Source: JBNKZU01 sp050301795
GTDB taxonomy: Bacteria; Pseudomonadota; Gammaproteobacteria; Thiohalomonadales; Thiohalomonadaceae
DNA length: 64,000 nt
Assembly: GCA_050301795.1 (NCBI GenBank)
Contig: JBNKZU010000031.1
Location: forward strand, 62,001 to 126,000
Reading direction: 5' to 3'
A program made the translations under genes and the position numbers. The first letter of the stretch is position 1. Each line of letters starts with the position of its first letter. Below, piece by piece: positions 29,699 through 39,696 of the stretch. The notes under the pieces were generated by a model. It was not told where the DNA came from. It searched no databases and was given only the letters and a program-made list of their open reading frames with translations.

Positions 29699-29805
29699 GC
29701 ACCATCTTAAACAACGCCTTACTAAATCTTTAGTAGGGCGTTTCTTTTGTAACCGGCACGGACAAGCCCGTGCGGAGGATGAGCGACATCCCTATTGCCC
29801 ACCTT
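29699..29805 (+). repeat. Degenerate third unit of the post-tRNA repeat, with terminator-like hairpin
   Basis: After CACCATCTT the sequence departs from the two full copies. A new stem, AACGCCTTACTA (29713-29724) with TAGTAGGGCGTT (29731-29742), is followed by TCTTTTG. The shared TAACCGGCACGG-CAAGCCCGTGCGG hairpin then resumes at about 29750. The remainder fades out by about 29805. It looks like a truncated or diverged copy with its first hairpin replaced. Confidence 0.6.
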
Positions 29806-30054
29806 TTAGCACCCCAAATATTCCATCTTCCTTTTGTGTTTTTATGGCATCAGAATCATCGATTGAGAAAAGGGCTTTTATCTCTTAATAGAGCCGATTC
29901 TTTTATCTTTTTATCGGTTTATATTTTTAAGTTAAATTTCAGACTTAACCTGTCAGAATTAAGTTAGCTGATACGCGCTAAAAGAATCTATTTATAAAAC
30001 CAATGCTATTTATAATTCTTTTGCAAAAATAGAGAAAACTAGTCCAAGGTTGCC
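29806..30054. other. AT-rich spacer before the nuo promoter
   Basis: No gene is supported in this stretch. It is AT-rich, with a GTTAA...TTAAC partial inverted repeat near 29930-29950. Reading frames here lack ribosome binding sites and protein-like composition. It separates the tRNA-Leu repeat array from the nuo promoter. Confidence 0.5.
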
Positions 30055-30083
30055 TTGACACACCCTGTTGTGAAACATAGAGT
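30055..30083 (+). promoter_or_regulatory. Predicted sigma70 promoter of the nuo operon
   Basis: A consensus -35 TTGACA (30055-30060) is followed, after exactly 17 bp, by -10 TAGAGT (30078-30083), 79 bp before the nuoA start. It is the only strong promoter-like match seen upstream of the 14-gene operon. Confidence 0.6.
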
Positions 30084-30161
30084 AGGGGCGCTTTAAAATT
30101 CGAACGCCCAAAAAGAGGCGGTCTAATAGAAAATAAACAATCTTGAGGATTGGATAACTAA

Positions 30162-30518
30162 ATGCTGGAAAACTACCTTCCTGTACTAATTTTTATAGTT
30201 ATCGGAATTGTATTTGGTGGTGTGATGATTTTGATCGGTGCACTGCTCTCTACCACAAAACCCGATAGTGAAAAACTCTCTCCCTATGAGTGTGGCTTTG
30301 AGGCTTTTGAAGATGCTCGAATGAAGTTTGATGTTCGCTTCTACCTAGTGGCGATCCTCTTCATTATCTTTGATCTCGAAATTGCGTTTCTGTTTCCGTG
30401 GGCAGTTGTTCTGAGAGATATTGGCATGTTCGGATTCCTTGCTATGGTGATGTTCCTGGGAATTCTGGTCATTGGTTTCATCTATGAGTGGAAGAAAGGG
30501 GCACTACAGTGGGAATAG
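30162..30518 (+). CDS. nuoA: NADH-quinone oxidoreductase subunit A
   Basis: This 118-residue membrane-arm subunit has three hydrophobic segments: [45 protein letters not shown] and [21 protein letters not shown]. The loop [23 protein letters not shown] contains the conserved Cys near the quinone site. First gene of the operon, with GAGGA ahead of its ATG. It overlaps nuoB by 10 bp. Confidence 0.96.
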   Translation: MLENYLPVLIFIVIGIVFGGVMILIGALLSTTKPDSEKLSPYECGFEAFEDARMKFDVRFYLVAILFIIFDLEIAFLFPWAVVLRDIGMFGFLAMVMFLGILVIGFIYEWKKGALQWE

Positions 30519-31000
30519 AAGGCAAGCTTCAAGAGGGTTTTGTCACGACACAACTCGACGGCTTAATCCATTGGGCGCGAACAGGTTCAATGTGGCCGAT
30601 GACCTTTGGTCTTGCCTGTTGTGCGGTTGAGATGATGCATGCCGGTGCTGCTCGTTACGATTTGGATCGTTTTGGAATTATCTTCCGTCCAAGTCCACGT
30701 CAATCAGACGTGATGATCGTTGCCGGAACCCTGTGCAATAAGATGGCTCCCGCACTACGCAAGGTTTATGACCAGATGGCAGAGCCGCGTTGGGTGATCT
30801 CAATGGGATCATGTGCTAACGGCGGTGGTTATTACCACTACTCATATTCTGTGGTTCGTGGCTGTGACCGGATTGTTCCCGTCGATGTCTATGTTCCAGG
30901 CTGTCCGCCGACGGCTGAAGCGCTGCTCTATGGCATTCTTCAGTTACAAAACAAGATAAGACGTACAAATACTATTGCCCGTAAGGTAGACCATGTCTGA
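30509..31000 (+). CDS. nuoB: NADH-quinone oxidoreductase subunit B
   Basis: This 163-residue subunit binds iron-sulfur cluster N2, the terminal electron donor to quinone. Cluster ligands are visible in [18 protein letters not shown] and [12 protein letters not shown]. The frame extends to ATG 30488, but GTG 30509 has AAGGGG upstream and yields the usual [10 protein letters not shown] start, so it is preferred. It overlaps nuoA and nuoC. Confidence 0.95.
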   Translation: MGIEGKLQEGFVTTQLDGLIHWARTGSMWPMTFGLACCAVEMMHAGAARYDLDRFGIIFRPSPRQSDVMIVAGTLCNKMAPALRKVYDQMAEPRWVISMGSCANGGGYYHYSYSVVRGCDRIVPVDVYVPGCPPTAEALLYGILQLQNKIRRTNTIARKVDHV

Positions 31001-31610
31001 TTACTACCAACAGCTAACTAATACACTGTCTGAACGCTTCGGATCGACGATTACCTCCGTTGATTGTGCGCTTAATGAGGTCACGATGATTGTGCCTCAC
31101 GAAAATATGCTTGAGGTATTTCAGGCATTAAGAGACGAAGCGCCGTTTGCCTTTGAAGAGATGATCGATGTCTGTGGTGTCGACTACAGTGAATACCCAG
31201 ATCACGACACTGGCCGTTTTGCCGTTGTCTATCACCTGTTATCAATCGCCAATAATCAACGCTTACGTGTGAAGGTGTTTACTGATGGTGATGTTCCAAC
31301 TGTTCCCTCTGTTGTAGGGCTATGGAGTGGTGCTAACTGGTTTGAGCGTGAAGCGTTTGATCTCTTTGGTATCGTATTTGAAGGTCATCCTGATTTACGC
31401 AGAATTTTGACAGACTACGGTTTTATTGGTTATCCGTTCCGCAAAGATTTCCCATTGAGTGGAAATGTAGAGATGCGTTATGACGAAAAGAGTCACCGCG
31501 TGGTTTATGAGCCGATAACACTTGAGTCGCGTAATCAGATCCCAAAAGTTGAACGCGACGACCATCGTTATATCTCACAAATTCAAAATGAGGCTCGTGA
31601 CGATGCCTGA
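30993..31610 (+). CDS. nuoC: NADH-quinone oxidoreductase subunit C
   Basis: This 205-residue peripheral-arm subunit carries the signature [21 protein letters not shown], positions about 114-134, and [14 protein letters not shown]. It is encoded separately from nuoD, unlike the nuoCD fusion of enterics. The last 8 bp overlap the start of nuoD. Confidence 0.96.
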   Translation: MSDYYQQLTNTLSERFGSTITSVDCALNEVTMIVPHENMLEVFQALRDEAPFAFEEMIDVCGVDYSEYPDHDTGRFAVVYHLLSIANNQRLRVKVFTDGDVPTVPSVVGLWSGANWFEREAFDLFGIVFEGHPDLRRILTDYGFIGYPFRKDFPLSGNVEMRYDEKSHRVVYEPITLESRNQIPKVERDDHRYISQIQNEARDDA

Positions 31611-32859
31611 AATTCGTAACTACACACTAAACTTTGGACCACAACATCCTGCCGCGCATGGTGTACTCCGTCTGATTCTGGAGATGGATGGTGAGGTGAT
31701 TGAGCGAGCAGATCCGCACATCGGATTGCTTCATCGCGGTACCGAGAAACTTGCAGAAACCAAACACTATCTACAATCACTTCCATACATGGATCGACTC
31801 GACTATGTATCGATGATGAGCAATGAGCACGCCTACTGTATGGCGATTGAAAAGATGCTTAATCTGGAAGTGCCGGAACGTGCACAGTATATCCGTGTCA
31901 TGTTCGATGAGATTACACGTATTCTTAATCATTTAATGTGGTTAGGCGCACACGCCCTTGATGTTGGCGCAATGACAGTATTCCTCTATGCCTTCCGTGA
32001 GCGGGAAGATCTTATGGATTGTTATGAGGCCGTCTCTGGCGCACGTCTACACGCGGCCTATTATCGTCCTGGTGGGGTCTATCGTGATCTTCCTGATAAA
32101 ATGCCGCAATTTAATGGCTCTTCTAAATGGCATAGTGCAGATGAGATCTCAAAGCTAAATGATAATCGTCAGGGGTCACTGCTTGATTTTATCGAAGATT
32201 TCACCAATCGTTTTCCGACCTATGTCGATGAATACGAAACCCTACTTACAAATAACCGGATCTGGAAACAGCGTTTAGTCGGTATCGGTGTGGTTACACC
32301 AGAACGAGCGATGCAGCTTGGTATGTCCGGCCCTATGTTACGCGGCTCTGGAGTTGAGTGGGATCTGCGTAAGAAACAGCCATACGAAGTGTATGACAAA
32401 CTCGATTTTGATATTCCTGTAGGCGTAGAAGGTGACAGCTATGACCGTTATCTTGTTCGCGTTGAGGAGATGAGACAGTCAAACAGAATTATCAAACAGT
32501 GTGTTGACTGGCTTAAAGCAAACTCAGGTCCTGTAATTGCTGAAAACCACAAAATAACCCCTCCAGCCCGAGAGAACATGAAATCGGGAATGGAGTCGTT
32601 AATTCATCACTTCAAGCTCTTTAGTGAAGGTTTTCAGGTTCCTGCTGGAGAGGCGTATGCCGCTGTAGAACATCCAAAGGGTGAGTTCGGGATCTACCTG
32701 ATTTCTGACGGCACCAATAAACCCTATCGCATGAAGATTCGTGCGCCAGGTTTTGCTCATCTGGCATCATTGGATGAGATGGTTAGCGGACACATGCTCG
32801 CTGACGTGGTTGCTGTTATTGGTACACAAGACGTTGTATTTGGTGAGATAGACCGCTAA
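31603..32859 (+). CDS. nuoD: NADH-quinone oxidoreductase subunit D
   Basis: This 418-residue 49-kDa-type subunit forms the quinone pocket with NuoB. It starts [20 protein letters not shown], which contains the conserved quinone-site His residues. [14 protein letters not shown], the MDRLDY segment and the C-terminal DVVFGEIDR follow. The frame runs to 31522, but ATG 31603 matches the family N-terminus and has GAGG nearby. Its stop shares one base with the nuoE start. Confidence 0.96.
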   Translation: MPEIRNYTLNFGPQHPAAHGVLRLILEMDGEVIERADPHIGLLHRGTEKLAETKHYLQSLPYMDRLDYVSMMSNEHAYCMAIEKMLNLEVPERAQYIRVMFDEITRILNHLMWLGAHALDVGAMTVFLYAFREREDLMDCYEAVSGARLHAAYYRPGGVYRDLPDKMPQFNGSSKWHSADEISKLNDNRQGSLLDFIEDFTNRFPTYVDEYETLLTNNRIWKQRLVGIGVVTPERAMQLGMSGPMLRGSGVEWDLRKKQPYEVYDKLDFDIPVGVEGDSYDRYLVRVEEMRQSNRIIKQCVDWLKANSGPVIAENHKITPPARENMKSGMESLIHHFKLFSEGFQVPAGEAYAAVEHPKGEFGIYLISDGTNKPYRMKIRAPGFAHLASLDEMVSGHMLADVVAVIGTQDVVFGEIDR

Positions 32860-33344
32860 TGCCTAATAATCTATTAACACAAGAATCACTTGCAGAGATC
32901 GATACCTGGGTTGCCAAGTATCCACCTGAACACAAAGAGTCTGCGGTAATGGCTGCATTGCGTATTGCCCAAGACCAAAATGGCGGCTGGTTAACAGATG
33001 AGTTGATTGAGGCTGTAGCGATTTACCTGGATATGGAACCTATTGCTGCCTATGAGGTTGCAACATTCTACTCAATGTATGAACTCTCTCCAGTTGGTAA
33101 ACATAAGATCTGCGTTTGTACCAATATCTCGTGCATGTTGCGTGGCTCTGATGAAGTGGTTTCTCATCTTGAAAACAGGCTTGGAATTAAGCTGGGTGAA
33201 ACCACTGAAGATGGGAAATTCACATTAAAAGAGGTTGAGTGCCTAGGTGCGTGTGTCAATGCGCCAGTTGCACAATTAGGTCGCCATTACCATGAGCGCC
33301 TTACACCAGAAACAGTAGATGCACTACTGGAGCAACTCGCTTAA
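32859..33344 (+). CDS. nuoE: NADH-quinone oxidoreductase subunit E
   Basis: This 161-residue 24-kDa-type subunit has a thioredoxin-like [2Fe-2S] domain. Cluster cysteines lie in ICVCTNISCMLRG and ECLGACVNAP. The N-terminal helical region reads HKESAVMAALRIAQDQNGGWL. Start and stop overlap in TAATG with nuoD. It partners with NuoF in the NADH module. Confidence 0.95.
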   Translation: MPNNLLTQESLAEIDTWVAKYPPEHKESAVMAALRIAQDQNGGWLTDELIEAVAIYLDMEPIAAYEVATFYSMYELSPVGKHKICVCTNISCMLRGSDEVVSHLENRLGIKLGETTEDGKFTLKEVECLGACVNAPVAQLGRHYHERLTPETVDALLEQLA

Positions 33345-33420
33345 TGAGTGCTCGATTAATCGAAAACAGAAAATTAAAACAGGTTAACAGCTTGGGTGCT
33401 GTAGCTTGGTGGGATTTGTA

Positions 33421-34692
33421 ATGGCAAACGACGTCTGCTTCAGAACAATCGAACTCGAAACTCCATGGACAATCGGTACCTATGAAGGTGCAGGTGGCTA
33501 TGAGGTTTGGAGAAAGATCCTTAATGAGAAAACTCCAGCGGAAACGATTATTGAAGAGCTGAAAACATCAGCGCTACGCGGACGTGGTGGCGCTGGTTTC
33601 CCAACAGGTCTGAAATGGAGTTTTATGCCTAGAAATGCGGCTGGTCAGAAATATATTGTCTGTAACTCAGATGAAGGTGAGCCTGGAACCTGTAAAGACC
33701 GCGACATTCTTCGTTATAACCCACATCAGTTGGTTGAAGGTATGGCGATAGCGGGATACACCATCGGCGCAACGATGGGATATAACTATATTCGTGGTGA
33801 ATTCTGGGAACCTTATGAGCGTTTCCAAGCTGCGATTGAAGAGGCGCGCGCAGCGGGTCTTCTCGGCAAGAATATTTTAGGGTCAGGAATTGATTTTGAT
33901 ATTGAGGTTCATCTCGGCGGTGGTGCTTATGTCTGTGGTGAAGAGACCGCACTTATCGAATCAATAGAAGGTAAAAAAGGACAGCCACGTTTCAAGCCAC
34001 CATTCCCTGCAAGTTATGGTCTTTATGGTAAGCCAACAACTATTAATAACACTGAAACATTGGCATCAGTGCCAACTATTCTAAAGAATGGTGGTCAGTG
34101 GTTTCTTGAGCTGGGTAAACCGAATAACGGTGGAAATAAACTCTTTTGTGTGTCAGGTCATGTCAATAATCCTGCCAACTTCGAGATCCCGATGGGAACA
34201 CCTTTTAAAGATCTGCTAGAAATGGCGGGTGGTGTTCTTGATGGCAAAAAACTTAAGGCTGTTATTCCCGGTGGAAGCTCAACACCAGTATTACCCGCAG
34301 ATGTCGCCATGGAGATGACGATGGATTATGACTCCATCGCTAAATCGGGATCGATGCTCGGTGCTGGCTCTGTCATCGTGATAGCCGAGGGTACCTGCAT
34401 GGTGAAAGCCTTAACACGGTTAGCCTATTTCTATCATGAAGAGTCTTGTGGCCAATGTACGCCATGTCGTGAAGGTACCGGCTGGCTCTATCGGATTCTA
34501 AATAGAATTGAGAATGGAGAAGGGCGTCCAGAGGATTTGGAACAACTTGATCGTGTTGCGAGCCAGATTGAAGGCAATACGATTTGTGCTCTGGGGGATG
34601 CCGCAGCAATGCCGGTTCGTAGTTTCCTCAAGCACTTCCGTGAAGAGTTCGAATATCACATCGAACATAAAAAATGCATGGTGGATTCGTAA
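33421..34692 (+). CDS. nuoF: NADH-quinone oxidoreductase subunit F
   Basis: This 423-residue 51-kDa-type subunit binds NADH, FMN and cluster N3. The nucleotide site is [15 protein letters not shown], with [14 protein letters not shown] and the FMN segment [17 protein letters not shown]. The [4Fe-4S] ligands are in [14 protein letters not shown] with a distal Cys in [13 protein letters not shown] 33421 with GGTGGG upstream is preferred to TTG 33406. The 76-bp gap after nuoE holds no gene. Confidence 0.96.
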   Translation: MANDVCFRTIELETPWTIGTYEGAGGYEVWRKILNEKTPAETIIEELKTSALRGRGGAGFPTGLKWSFMPRNAAGQKYIVCNSDEGEPGTCKDRDILRYNPHQLVEGMAIAGYTIGATMGYNYIRGEFWEPYERFQAAIEEARAAGLLGKNILGSGIDFDIEVHLGGGAYVCGEETALIESIEGKKGQPRFKPPFPASYGLYGKPTTINNTETLASVPTILKNGGQWFLELGKPNNGGNKLFCVSGHVNNPANFEIPMGTPFKDLLEMAGGVLDGKKLKAVIPGGSSTPVLPADVAMEMTMDYDSIAKSGSMLGAGSVIVIAEGTCMVKALTRLAYFYHEESCGQCTPCREGTGWLYRILNRIENGEGRPEDLEQLDRVASQIEGNTICALGDAAAMPVRSFLKHFREEFEYHIEHKKCMVDS

Positions 34693-34740
34693 GTACGAAA
34701 TCACTCGATATATGGTTTAAGTAAACGAGATAGGTTGACG

Positions 34741-37116
34741 ATGGTAAACATCGAGATCAATGGTCAAACAATTGAGGCTCCAGAAGGGAGTATGTTGATC
34801 GAAGCAGCAGATGCTGCCGGTATCACGATCCCACGATTCTGTTATCACTCAAAACTTTCGCTGGCTGCAAGCTGTCGTATGTGTCTGGTTGAGGTGGAGA
34901 AAGCACCCAAGCCGATGCCCGCCTGTGCAACACCTGTTTCTGACGGGATGAAGGTTCACACTCGCTCACCAAAAGCGATTGCTTCTCAACGGGCAGTGAT
35001 GGAGTTTCTACTGATTAACCATCCGCTCGATTGCCCGATTTGTGATCAGGGTGGGGAGTGCGATCTTCAAGAGATTGCTGTCGGATATGGTCAGGATGCA
35101 AGCCAATATATTGAGAAAAAACGGATTGTGAAGGATAAAGAGATCGGTCCTGTGATCTCAACCGATCTAACCCGTTGTATTCAATGTACTCGTTGTGTCC
35201 GTTTTGGTACCGAGATCGCCGGATTGATGGAGCTTGGAGCGCCGGGTCGTGGCGAGCATATGCACATTGGCACCTTTGTTGAGAAAGGTGTGACCTCAGA
35301 ACTCTCCGGAAACCTTGCAGATATTTGTCCTGTCGGATCACTCACCCTTAAACCCTACCGTTATAAAGGTCGTCCCTGGGAGTTAACTCCATACTCGACG
35401 ATCTCTTTACATGATAGTGTTGGTAGTAATATGCGTGTGGATGTTCGTCGTGGTGAGGTGCTTCGTGTTGTGCCTCAGGCAAATGAGGCGATCAATGAGA
35501 CATGGCTTGCCGATCGTGATCGCTTTACCTACCAATCAGTAACGCATAAAGATCGAATTAAACGTCCTCGTATTAAAACGAATGGACAGTGGCACGATGT
35601 TGATTGGGATCGCGCACTGACGGTTGCTGCTGCCGGACTGAAGAAAATTTTGAACGATTATGGTGCCGAAAAACTCGGTGCACTCTGTGGCTCAATCGCT
35701 ACAGCAGAGGAGTACTATCTGCTTCAGAAACTGATCCGTGGCATGGGAAGCGACAATATTGATCATCGTCTGCGTCAGAGTGATTTTTCTGATCAGGCAA
35801 CTGCGCCGCTCTATCCTTGGTTGGGACAGGCGATTAGCGATCTTGAATCGGTCAATGCCGCGCTGGTTGTCGGCTCAAACACACGATTAGATCAACCGTT
35901 GATTGCATCGCGTCTTCGCAAAGCATCAAGAGCTGGGGCGGCTGTTAGCTTTATTAATCCTGCTCAGTTTGATCAACGCATTAATGGCAGCAAAACGGTA
36001 GCTGTTTCACCCTCAATGCTGGTTGAGGCCGTGGCCGCAGTTGCAAAAGCTGCTGCACAAAAAAGCGGTAAGACCATCCCAGACCAATTAAAGAGTGTTG
36101 TTGAACAGGCCAATGCCGAAACACGTCACGAAGCGATTGCACAACAACTGATTGATGCTAAGGCTTCGACGGTACTGGTTGGTAATCTGGCAAGCTATCA
36201 CCCGCAAAAAAGTGCCCTCTGGCAACTTAGTGCATTAGTTGCTGAATTGACCGGCAGTAAGCTTGGCTTTATTGCTGATGGCGGCAATAGTGTTGCAGCT
36301 CACCTCGCTGGTGCGGTTCCTCATCGTGAAGCGGGAGCTAAATCGATTGAGAAGTCAGGCCTCAACTGGAGCGCGATGACAAAAGGTGGTTTGAAAGGCT
36401 ATCTGTTAATGGGGCTTGAATCACAGACCGATTCGGCTGCACCCAAGCAACTGATTGAAGCCCTGAAATCGGCTGAATTCACCGTCGTAATGAATAGCTT
36501 TGATTCGGCTGAAATTAACGAATATGCCGATGTGGTTTTACCTATCGCAACCTATTTTGAAACCGCTGGTTCCTCTGTGAATAATGAAGGGGTGTGGCAG
36601 CGTTTTGATGGTGTACTCGCACCAGTGGGTGATGCCCGTCCTGCCTGGAAGGTACTGCGTGTGATGGGGAATCTTGTGGATCTCGCCGGGTTTGAGTTCA
36701 TGTCGATTGATGAGGTTACCTCTGAGTTAAAACAGTCGTGTGAAGGTGTGGTTGCAGAGAATCAGATCGCATGGAGTAGCATTACCTCTTCGACAGTATC
36801 GAGCGGTCTTCAACGTATCGTTGACTTCCCTGCATACAGCGCAGATGCGATGACTCGTCGTTCGCAAACCTTGCAACAGATTGCAGAAATGCAGGGCACT
36901 AATGCTGCCCGTGTTAATCGCTCAACCGCCGAAAAGGCTGGCGTTGAAGCGATGGCGCAGGTGGTTGTATCGCATAACGGTGTGGATGCGACTGTAAATC
37001 TAATGATTGATGATGCTATTCCGGATGATTGCATCTATCTGCCTGTAACTCCTGTAGTTGCAGATTTTGGTGCTGACGTTGCCGGTTTTGAGCTGCGTTC
37101 GGCAGAAACAGAATAA
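34741..37116 (+). CDS. nuoG: NADH-quinone oxidoreductase subunit G
   Basis: This 791-residue 75-kDa-type subunit carries the electron wire. The N-terminal [2Fe-2S] ferredoxin domain has CYHSKLSLAASCRMC. CPICDQGGECDLQ and the CIQCTRCVRFG segment hold further clusters, and CPVGSLTLKPYR leads into the molybdopterin-oxidoreductase-like domain. ATG 34741 was chosen over TTG 34735 because of the better spacing from GAGATAGG. Confidence 0.94.
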   Translation: MVNIEINGQTIEAPEGSMLIEAADAAGITIPRFCYHSKLSLAASCRMCLVEVEKAPKPMPACATPVSDGMKVHTRSPKAIASQRAVMEFLLINHPLDCPICDQGGECDLQEIAVGYGQDASQYIEKKRIVKDKEIGPVISTDLTRCIQCTRCVRFGTEIAGLMELGAPGRGEHMHIGTFVEKGVTSELSGNLADICPVGSLTLKPYRYKGRPWELTPYSTISLHDSVGSNMRVDVRRGEVLRVVPQANEAINETWLADRDRFTYQSVTHKDRIKRPRIKTNGQWHDVDWDRALTVAAAGLKKILNDYGAEKLGALCGSIATAEEYYLLQKLIRGMGSDNIDHRLRQSDFSDQATAPLYPWLGQAISDLESVNAALVVGSNTRLDQPLIASRLRKASRAGAAVSFINPAQFDQRINGSKTVAVSPSMLVEAVAAVAKAAAQKSGKTIPDQLKSVVEQANAETRHEAIAQQLIDAKASTVLVGNLASYHPQKSALWQLSALVAELTGSKLGFIADGGNSVAAHLAGAVPHREAGAKSIEKSGLNWSAMTKGGLKGYLLMGLESQTDSAAPKQLIEALKSAEFTVVMNSFDSAEINEYADVVLPIATYFETAGSSVNNEGVWQRFDGVLAPVGDARPAWKVLRVMGNLVDLAGFEFMSIDEVTSELKQSCEGVVAENQIAWSSITSSTVSSGLQRIVDFPAYSADAMTRRSQTLQQIAEMQGTNAARVNRSTAEKAGVEAMAQVVVSHNGVDATVNLMIDDAIPDDCIYLPVTPVVADFGADVAGFELRSAETE

Positions 37117-37131
37117 GAATTGGAATTGACG

Positions 37132-38199
37132 ATGGTTGAGTTTATTCAGTCTATGTTACAGGGTATCGGCCTCCCGGACGGGCTGGTCACGGTGATCCTG
37201 ATCCTGCTGAAGATAATAGTCATTATGGTGCCGCTACTGATTGCCGTCGCCTATTTTACTTACGCTGAGCGTAAGGTTATCGGCTTTATGCAAATCCGGA
37301 TTGGACCAAATCGTGTTGGCTTCTTCGGCTATCAGCTTTGGGGGCTAGGCCAACCGATTGCCGATGCTGTAAAGCTGATGTTTAAAGAGATCGTGATTCC
37401 AACAGGTGCGGATAAATACCTCTTTATTATTGCTCCTATGCTATCTATGGCCTCTGCACTCGCGGCCTGGGCTGTGATTCCTTTTGGTTCTGAGATGGTT
37501 TTGGCTGAGATAAATGCCAGCCTGCTCTATGTTTTGGCGGTTACCTCCATCGGGGTTTATGGCGTCATTATTGCTGGATGGGCGTCAAACTCAAAGTATG
37601 CGCTCCTCGGCGCGATGCGCTCGGCGGCACAGATTGTCTCTTATGAGATTGCGATGGGTTTTGCGTTGGTTGGTGTTTTGATGGCCGCTGGCAGTATTAA
37701 CCTTGGCGAAATTGTTCAGAGGCAGAGCGGAGGTATCTGGCAGTGGTACTTCATACCGCTGTTCCCGCTATTTGTGATCTATTTTATCTCTGGTGTTGCC
37801 GAGACCAACCGTGCGCCATTTGATGTGGCTGAGGGTGAGTCCGAGATTGTTGCCGGGTTCCATGTTGAGTACTCAGGAATGGCCTTTGCGGTCTTCTTCC
37901 TCGCTGAATATGCGAATATGATTTTGGTAGCGCTACTGACCGCACTTATGTTCCTTGGTGGTTGGTTATCGCCGTTTGAAGGGATCCCTGGCGTCGAGGG
38001 AACCTTTATCGCCGCACCGAGTATTGTTTGGCTGCTGGCTAAAACAGCAATATTCATGCTTCTGTACCTCTGGTTCCGGGCCACGTTCCCTCGTTATCGT
38101 TATGACCAGATCATGAGACTGGGTTGGAAGGTCTTTATCCCGATCACGATTGTGTGGCTACTGGTTGTTGGTGGTCTGGTTATGGCTGACTGGATCTAA
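37132..38199 (+). CDS. nuoH: NADH-quinone oxidoreductase subunit H
   Basis: This 355-residue membrane subunit contributes to the quinone chamber; about eight hydrophobic segments are visible. Conserved [19 protein letters not shown] and [17 protein letters not shown] carry the acidic residues of the E-channel. ATG 37132 with GGA at the right distance is preferred to TTG 37120. AGGAGAG after its stop serves nuoI. Confidence 0.96.
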   Translation: MVEFIQSMLQGIGLPDGLVTVILILLKIIVIMVPLLIAVAYFTYAERKVIGFMQIRIGPNRVGFFGYQLWGLGQPIADAVKLMFKEIVIPTGADKYLFIIAPMLSMASALAAWAVIPFGSEMVLAEINASLLYVLAVTSIGVYGVIIAGWASNSKYALLGAMRSAAQIVSYEIAMGFALVGVLMAAGSINLGEIVQRQSGGIWQWYFIPLFPLFVIYFISGVAETNRAPFDVAEGESEIVAGFHVEYSGMAFAVFFLAEYANMILVALLTALMFLGGWLSPFEGIPGVEGTFIAAPSIVWLLAKTAIFMLLYLWFRATFPRYRYDQIMRLGWKVFIPITIVWLLVVGGLVMADWI

Positions 38200-38219
38200 C
38201 AGGAGAGAGTGACGATACG

Positions 38220-38705
38220 ATGAATATGATGACAATCCTAAAAAGTCTGACACTCTCTGAACTCCTTAAAGGAATGAGTGTTACCGGACGATATTTCTTC
38301 CGTAAGAAGTTTACAGTGCAGTACCCGGAAGAGCGGGCACCGATGTCACCACGTTTTCGTGGTCAACATGCACAACGTCGCTACCCGGACGGTGAAGAGC
38401 GCTGTATTGCATGTAAATTGTGTGAGGTTATCTGTCCGGCAATGGCGATCACTATCGAGTCGGAAGAGCGCGGTGATGGTACTCGTCGTACCACCCGTTA
38501 TGACATCGACCTGACGAAATGTATCTTTTGTGGATTCTGCGAAGAGGCGTGTCCAGTGGACGCGATTGTTGAGACCCGTGTTTACGAATATCACGGTGAG
38601 TGTCGCAGTGATCTACTGATGACGAAAGAGAAGCTATTGGCGGTCGGTGACAAGTATGAGAAACAGATCGCCGCTGATCGTGAAGAGGATGCGCGCTACC
38701 GTTAA
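38220..38705 (+). CDS. nuoI: NADH-quinone oxidoreductase subunit I
   Basis: This 161-residue subunit carries two [4Fe-4S] clusters, N6a and N6b. Two CxxCxxCxxxCP motifs are explicit: [16 protein letters not shown] and [16 protein letters not shown]. The N-terminal amphipathic helix ([22 protein letters not shown]) anchors it to the membrane arm. Additional ATGs at 38226 and 38229 could also serve as starts. Confidence 0.96.
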   Translation: MNMMTILKSLTLSELLKGMSVTGRYFFRKKFTVQYPEERAPMSPRFRGQHAQRRYPDGEERCIACKLCEVICPAMAITIESEERGDGTRRTTRYDIDLTKCIFCGFCEEACPVDAIVETRVYEYHGECRSDLLMTKEKLLAVGDKYEKQIAADREEDARYR

Positions 38706-38747
38706 GGTTAGCGTCAACTGAACTAATTAAACAGAGCAACAAAAACC

Positions 38748-39353
38748 ATGAGTTTTGAACAGATCGTTTTTTATGCATTTGCCGCCATTCTAGTATTTGC
38801 GGCCATAAGGGTGATTTCGGTAAAGAACCCGATCCACGCCGCGCTCTATCTGGTGCTTGCGTTCTTCACCAGCTCTGCAATATGGCTGTTGTTGGAGGCT
38901 GAGTTCCTCGCCATTACTCTGGTTCTGGTCTATGTCGGCGCTGTAATGGTGCTGTTCCTGTTTGTGGTCATGATGCTGGATATCAATGTTGCAGTTCTGC
39001 GTGAAGGCTTCGCAAGAATTCTGCCTATAGGTATCTTGACCGGCCTGGTAATGGTTGTGGTTATGATTTTGACTGTAGGAAGCGAGCACTTCGGCTTGAA
39101 AAAGTATGCCGCTCCGGCACCAATGCCTGCCGACTACAACAATACCCGTGCATTGGGTGAGCAGCTTTATACCACCTATGTCTATCAGTTTGAGCTGGCA
39201 TCGGTCATTCTGCTTGTGGCGATTGTTGCTGCGATTGCGTTAACACTACGCCGTCGTGGAAAGACAAAATACCAATCTGTTGATAAACAGGTTGCAGTAA
39301 AACGAGATGATCGAATTCGTATCGTCAAGATGGATGCAGAGAGCCGTAAGTAA
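38748..39353 (+). CDS. nuoJ: NADH-quinone oxidoreductase subunit J
   Basis: This 201-residue membrane subunit has five hydrophobic segments and shows the NuoJ pattern NPIHAALYLVLAFFTSSAIWLLLEAEFLAI and LVYVGAVMVLFLFVVMMLDI. The C-terminal tail is Lys/Arg rich. It lies between nuoI and nuoK in the usual order. Confidence 0.95.
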   Translation: MSFEQIVFYAFAAILVFAAIRVISVKNPIHAALYLVLAFFTSSAIWLLLEAEFLAITLVLVYVGAVMVLFLFVVMMLDINVAVLREGFARILPIGILTGLVMVVVMILTVGSEHFGLKKYAAPAPMPADYNNTRALGEQLYTTYVYQFELASVILLVAIVAAIALTLRRRGKTKYQSVDKQVAVKRDDRIRIVKMDAESRK

Positions 39354-39386
39354 ACCGGTAATAAAAGAACTATTTGGAATGAATTG

Positions 39387-39692
39387 ATGATTGCACTATC
39401 AGATTACCTGACACTTGGAGCCATCCTCTTCTGCTTAAGCATGGCGGGGATATTTATCAATCGAAAGAACATCATTGTTCTGTTGATGTGTATTGAGTTA
39501 ATGCTGCTTGCTGTTAACACAAACTTTATTGCCTTTTCACATTTTCTGGGTGATACCGCCGGTCAGGTCTTTGTCTTCTTTATCCTGACGGTAGCTGCGG
39601 CAGAGGCCGCCATTGGTCTGGCGATTCTGGTGGTTCTGTTTCGCAATAAGCGCACTATTAATGTTGATGATCTGGATTCACTGAAGGGGTAA
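39387..39692 (+). CDS. nuoK: NADH-quinone oxidoreductase subunit K
   Basis: This 101-residue subunit has three hydrophobic segments and carries the conserved intramembrane glutamates in [14 protein letters not shown] and [21 protein letters not shown] directly precedes the ATG in frame; ATG 39387 is the natural start, with TGGAAT before it. nuoL begins 4 bp after its stop. Confidence 0.95.
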   Translation: MIALSDYLTLGAILFCLSMAGIFINRKNIIVLLMCIELMLLAVNTNFIAFSHFLGDTAGQVFVFFILTVAAAEAAIGLAILVVLFRNKRTINVDDLDSLKG

Positions 39693-39696
39693 TGGT

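Noticed and set aside
29359..29967. Open reading frames across the post-tRNA repeats (29359-29733, 29697-29888, 29770-29967)
   Set aside because: They translate the hairpin repeats themselves; the first protein is just two copies of the 168-bp unit, without a ribosome binding site or protein features.
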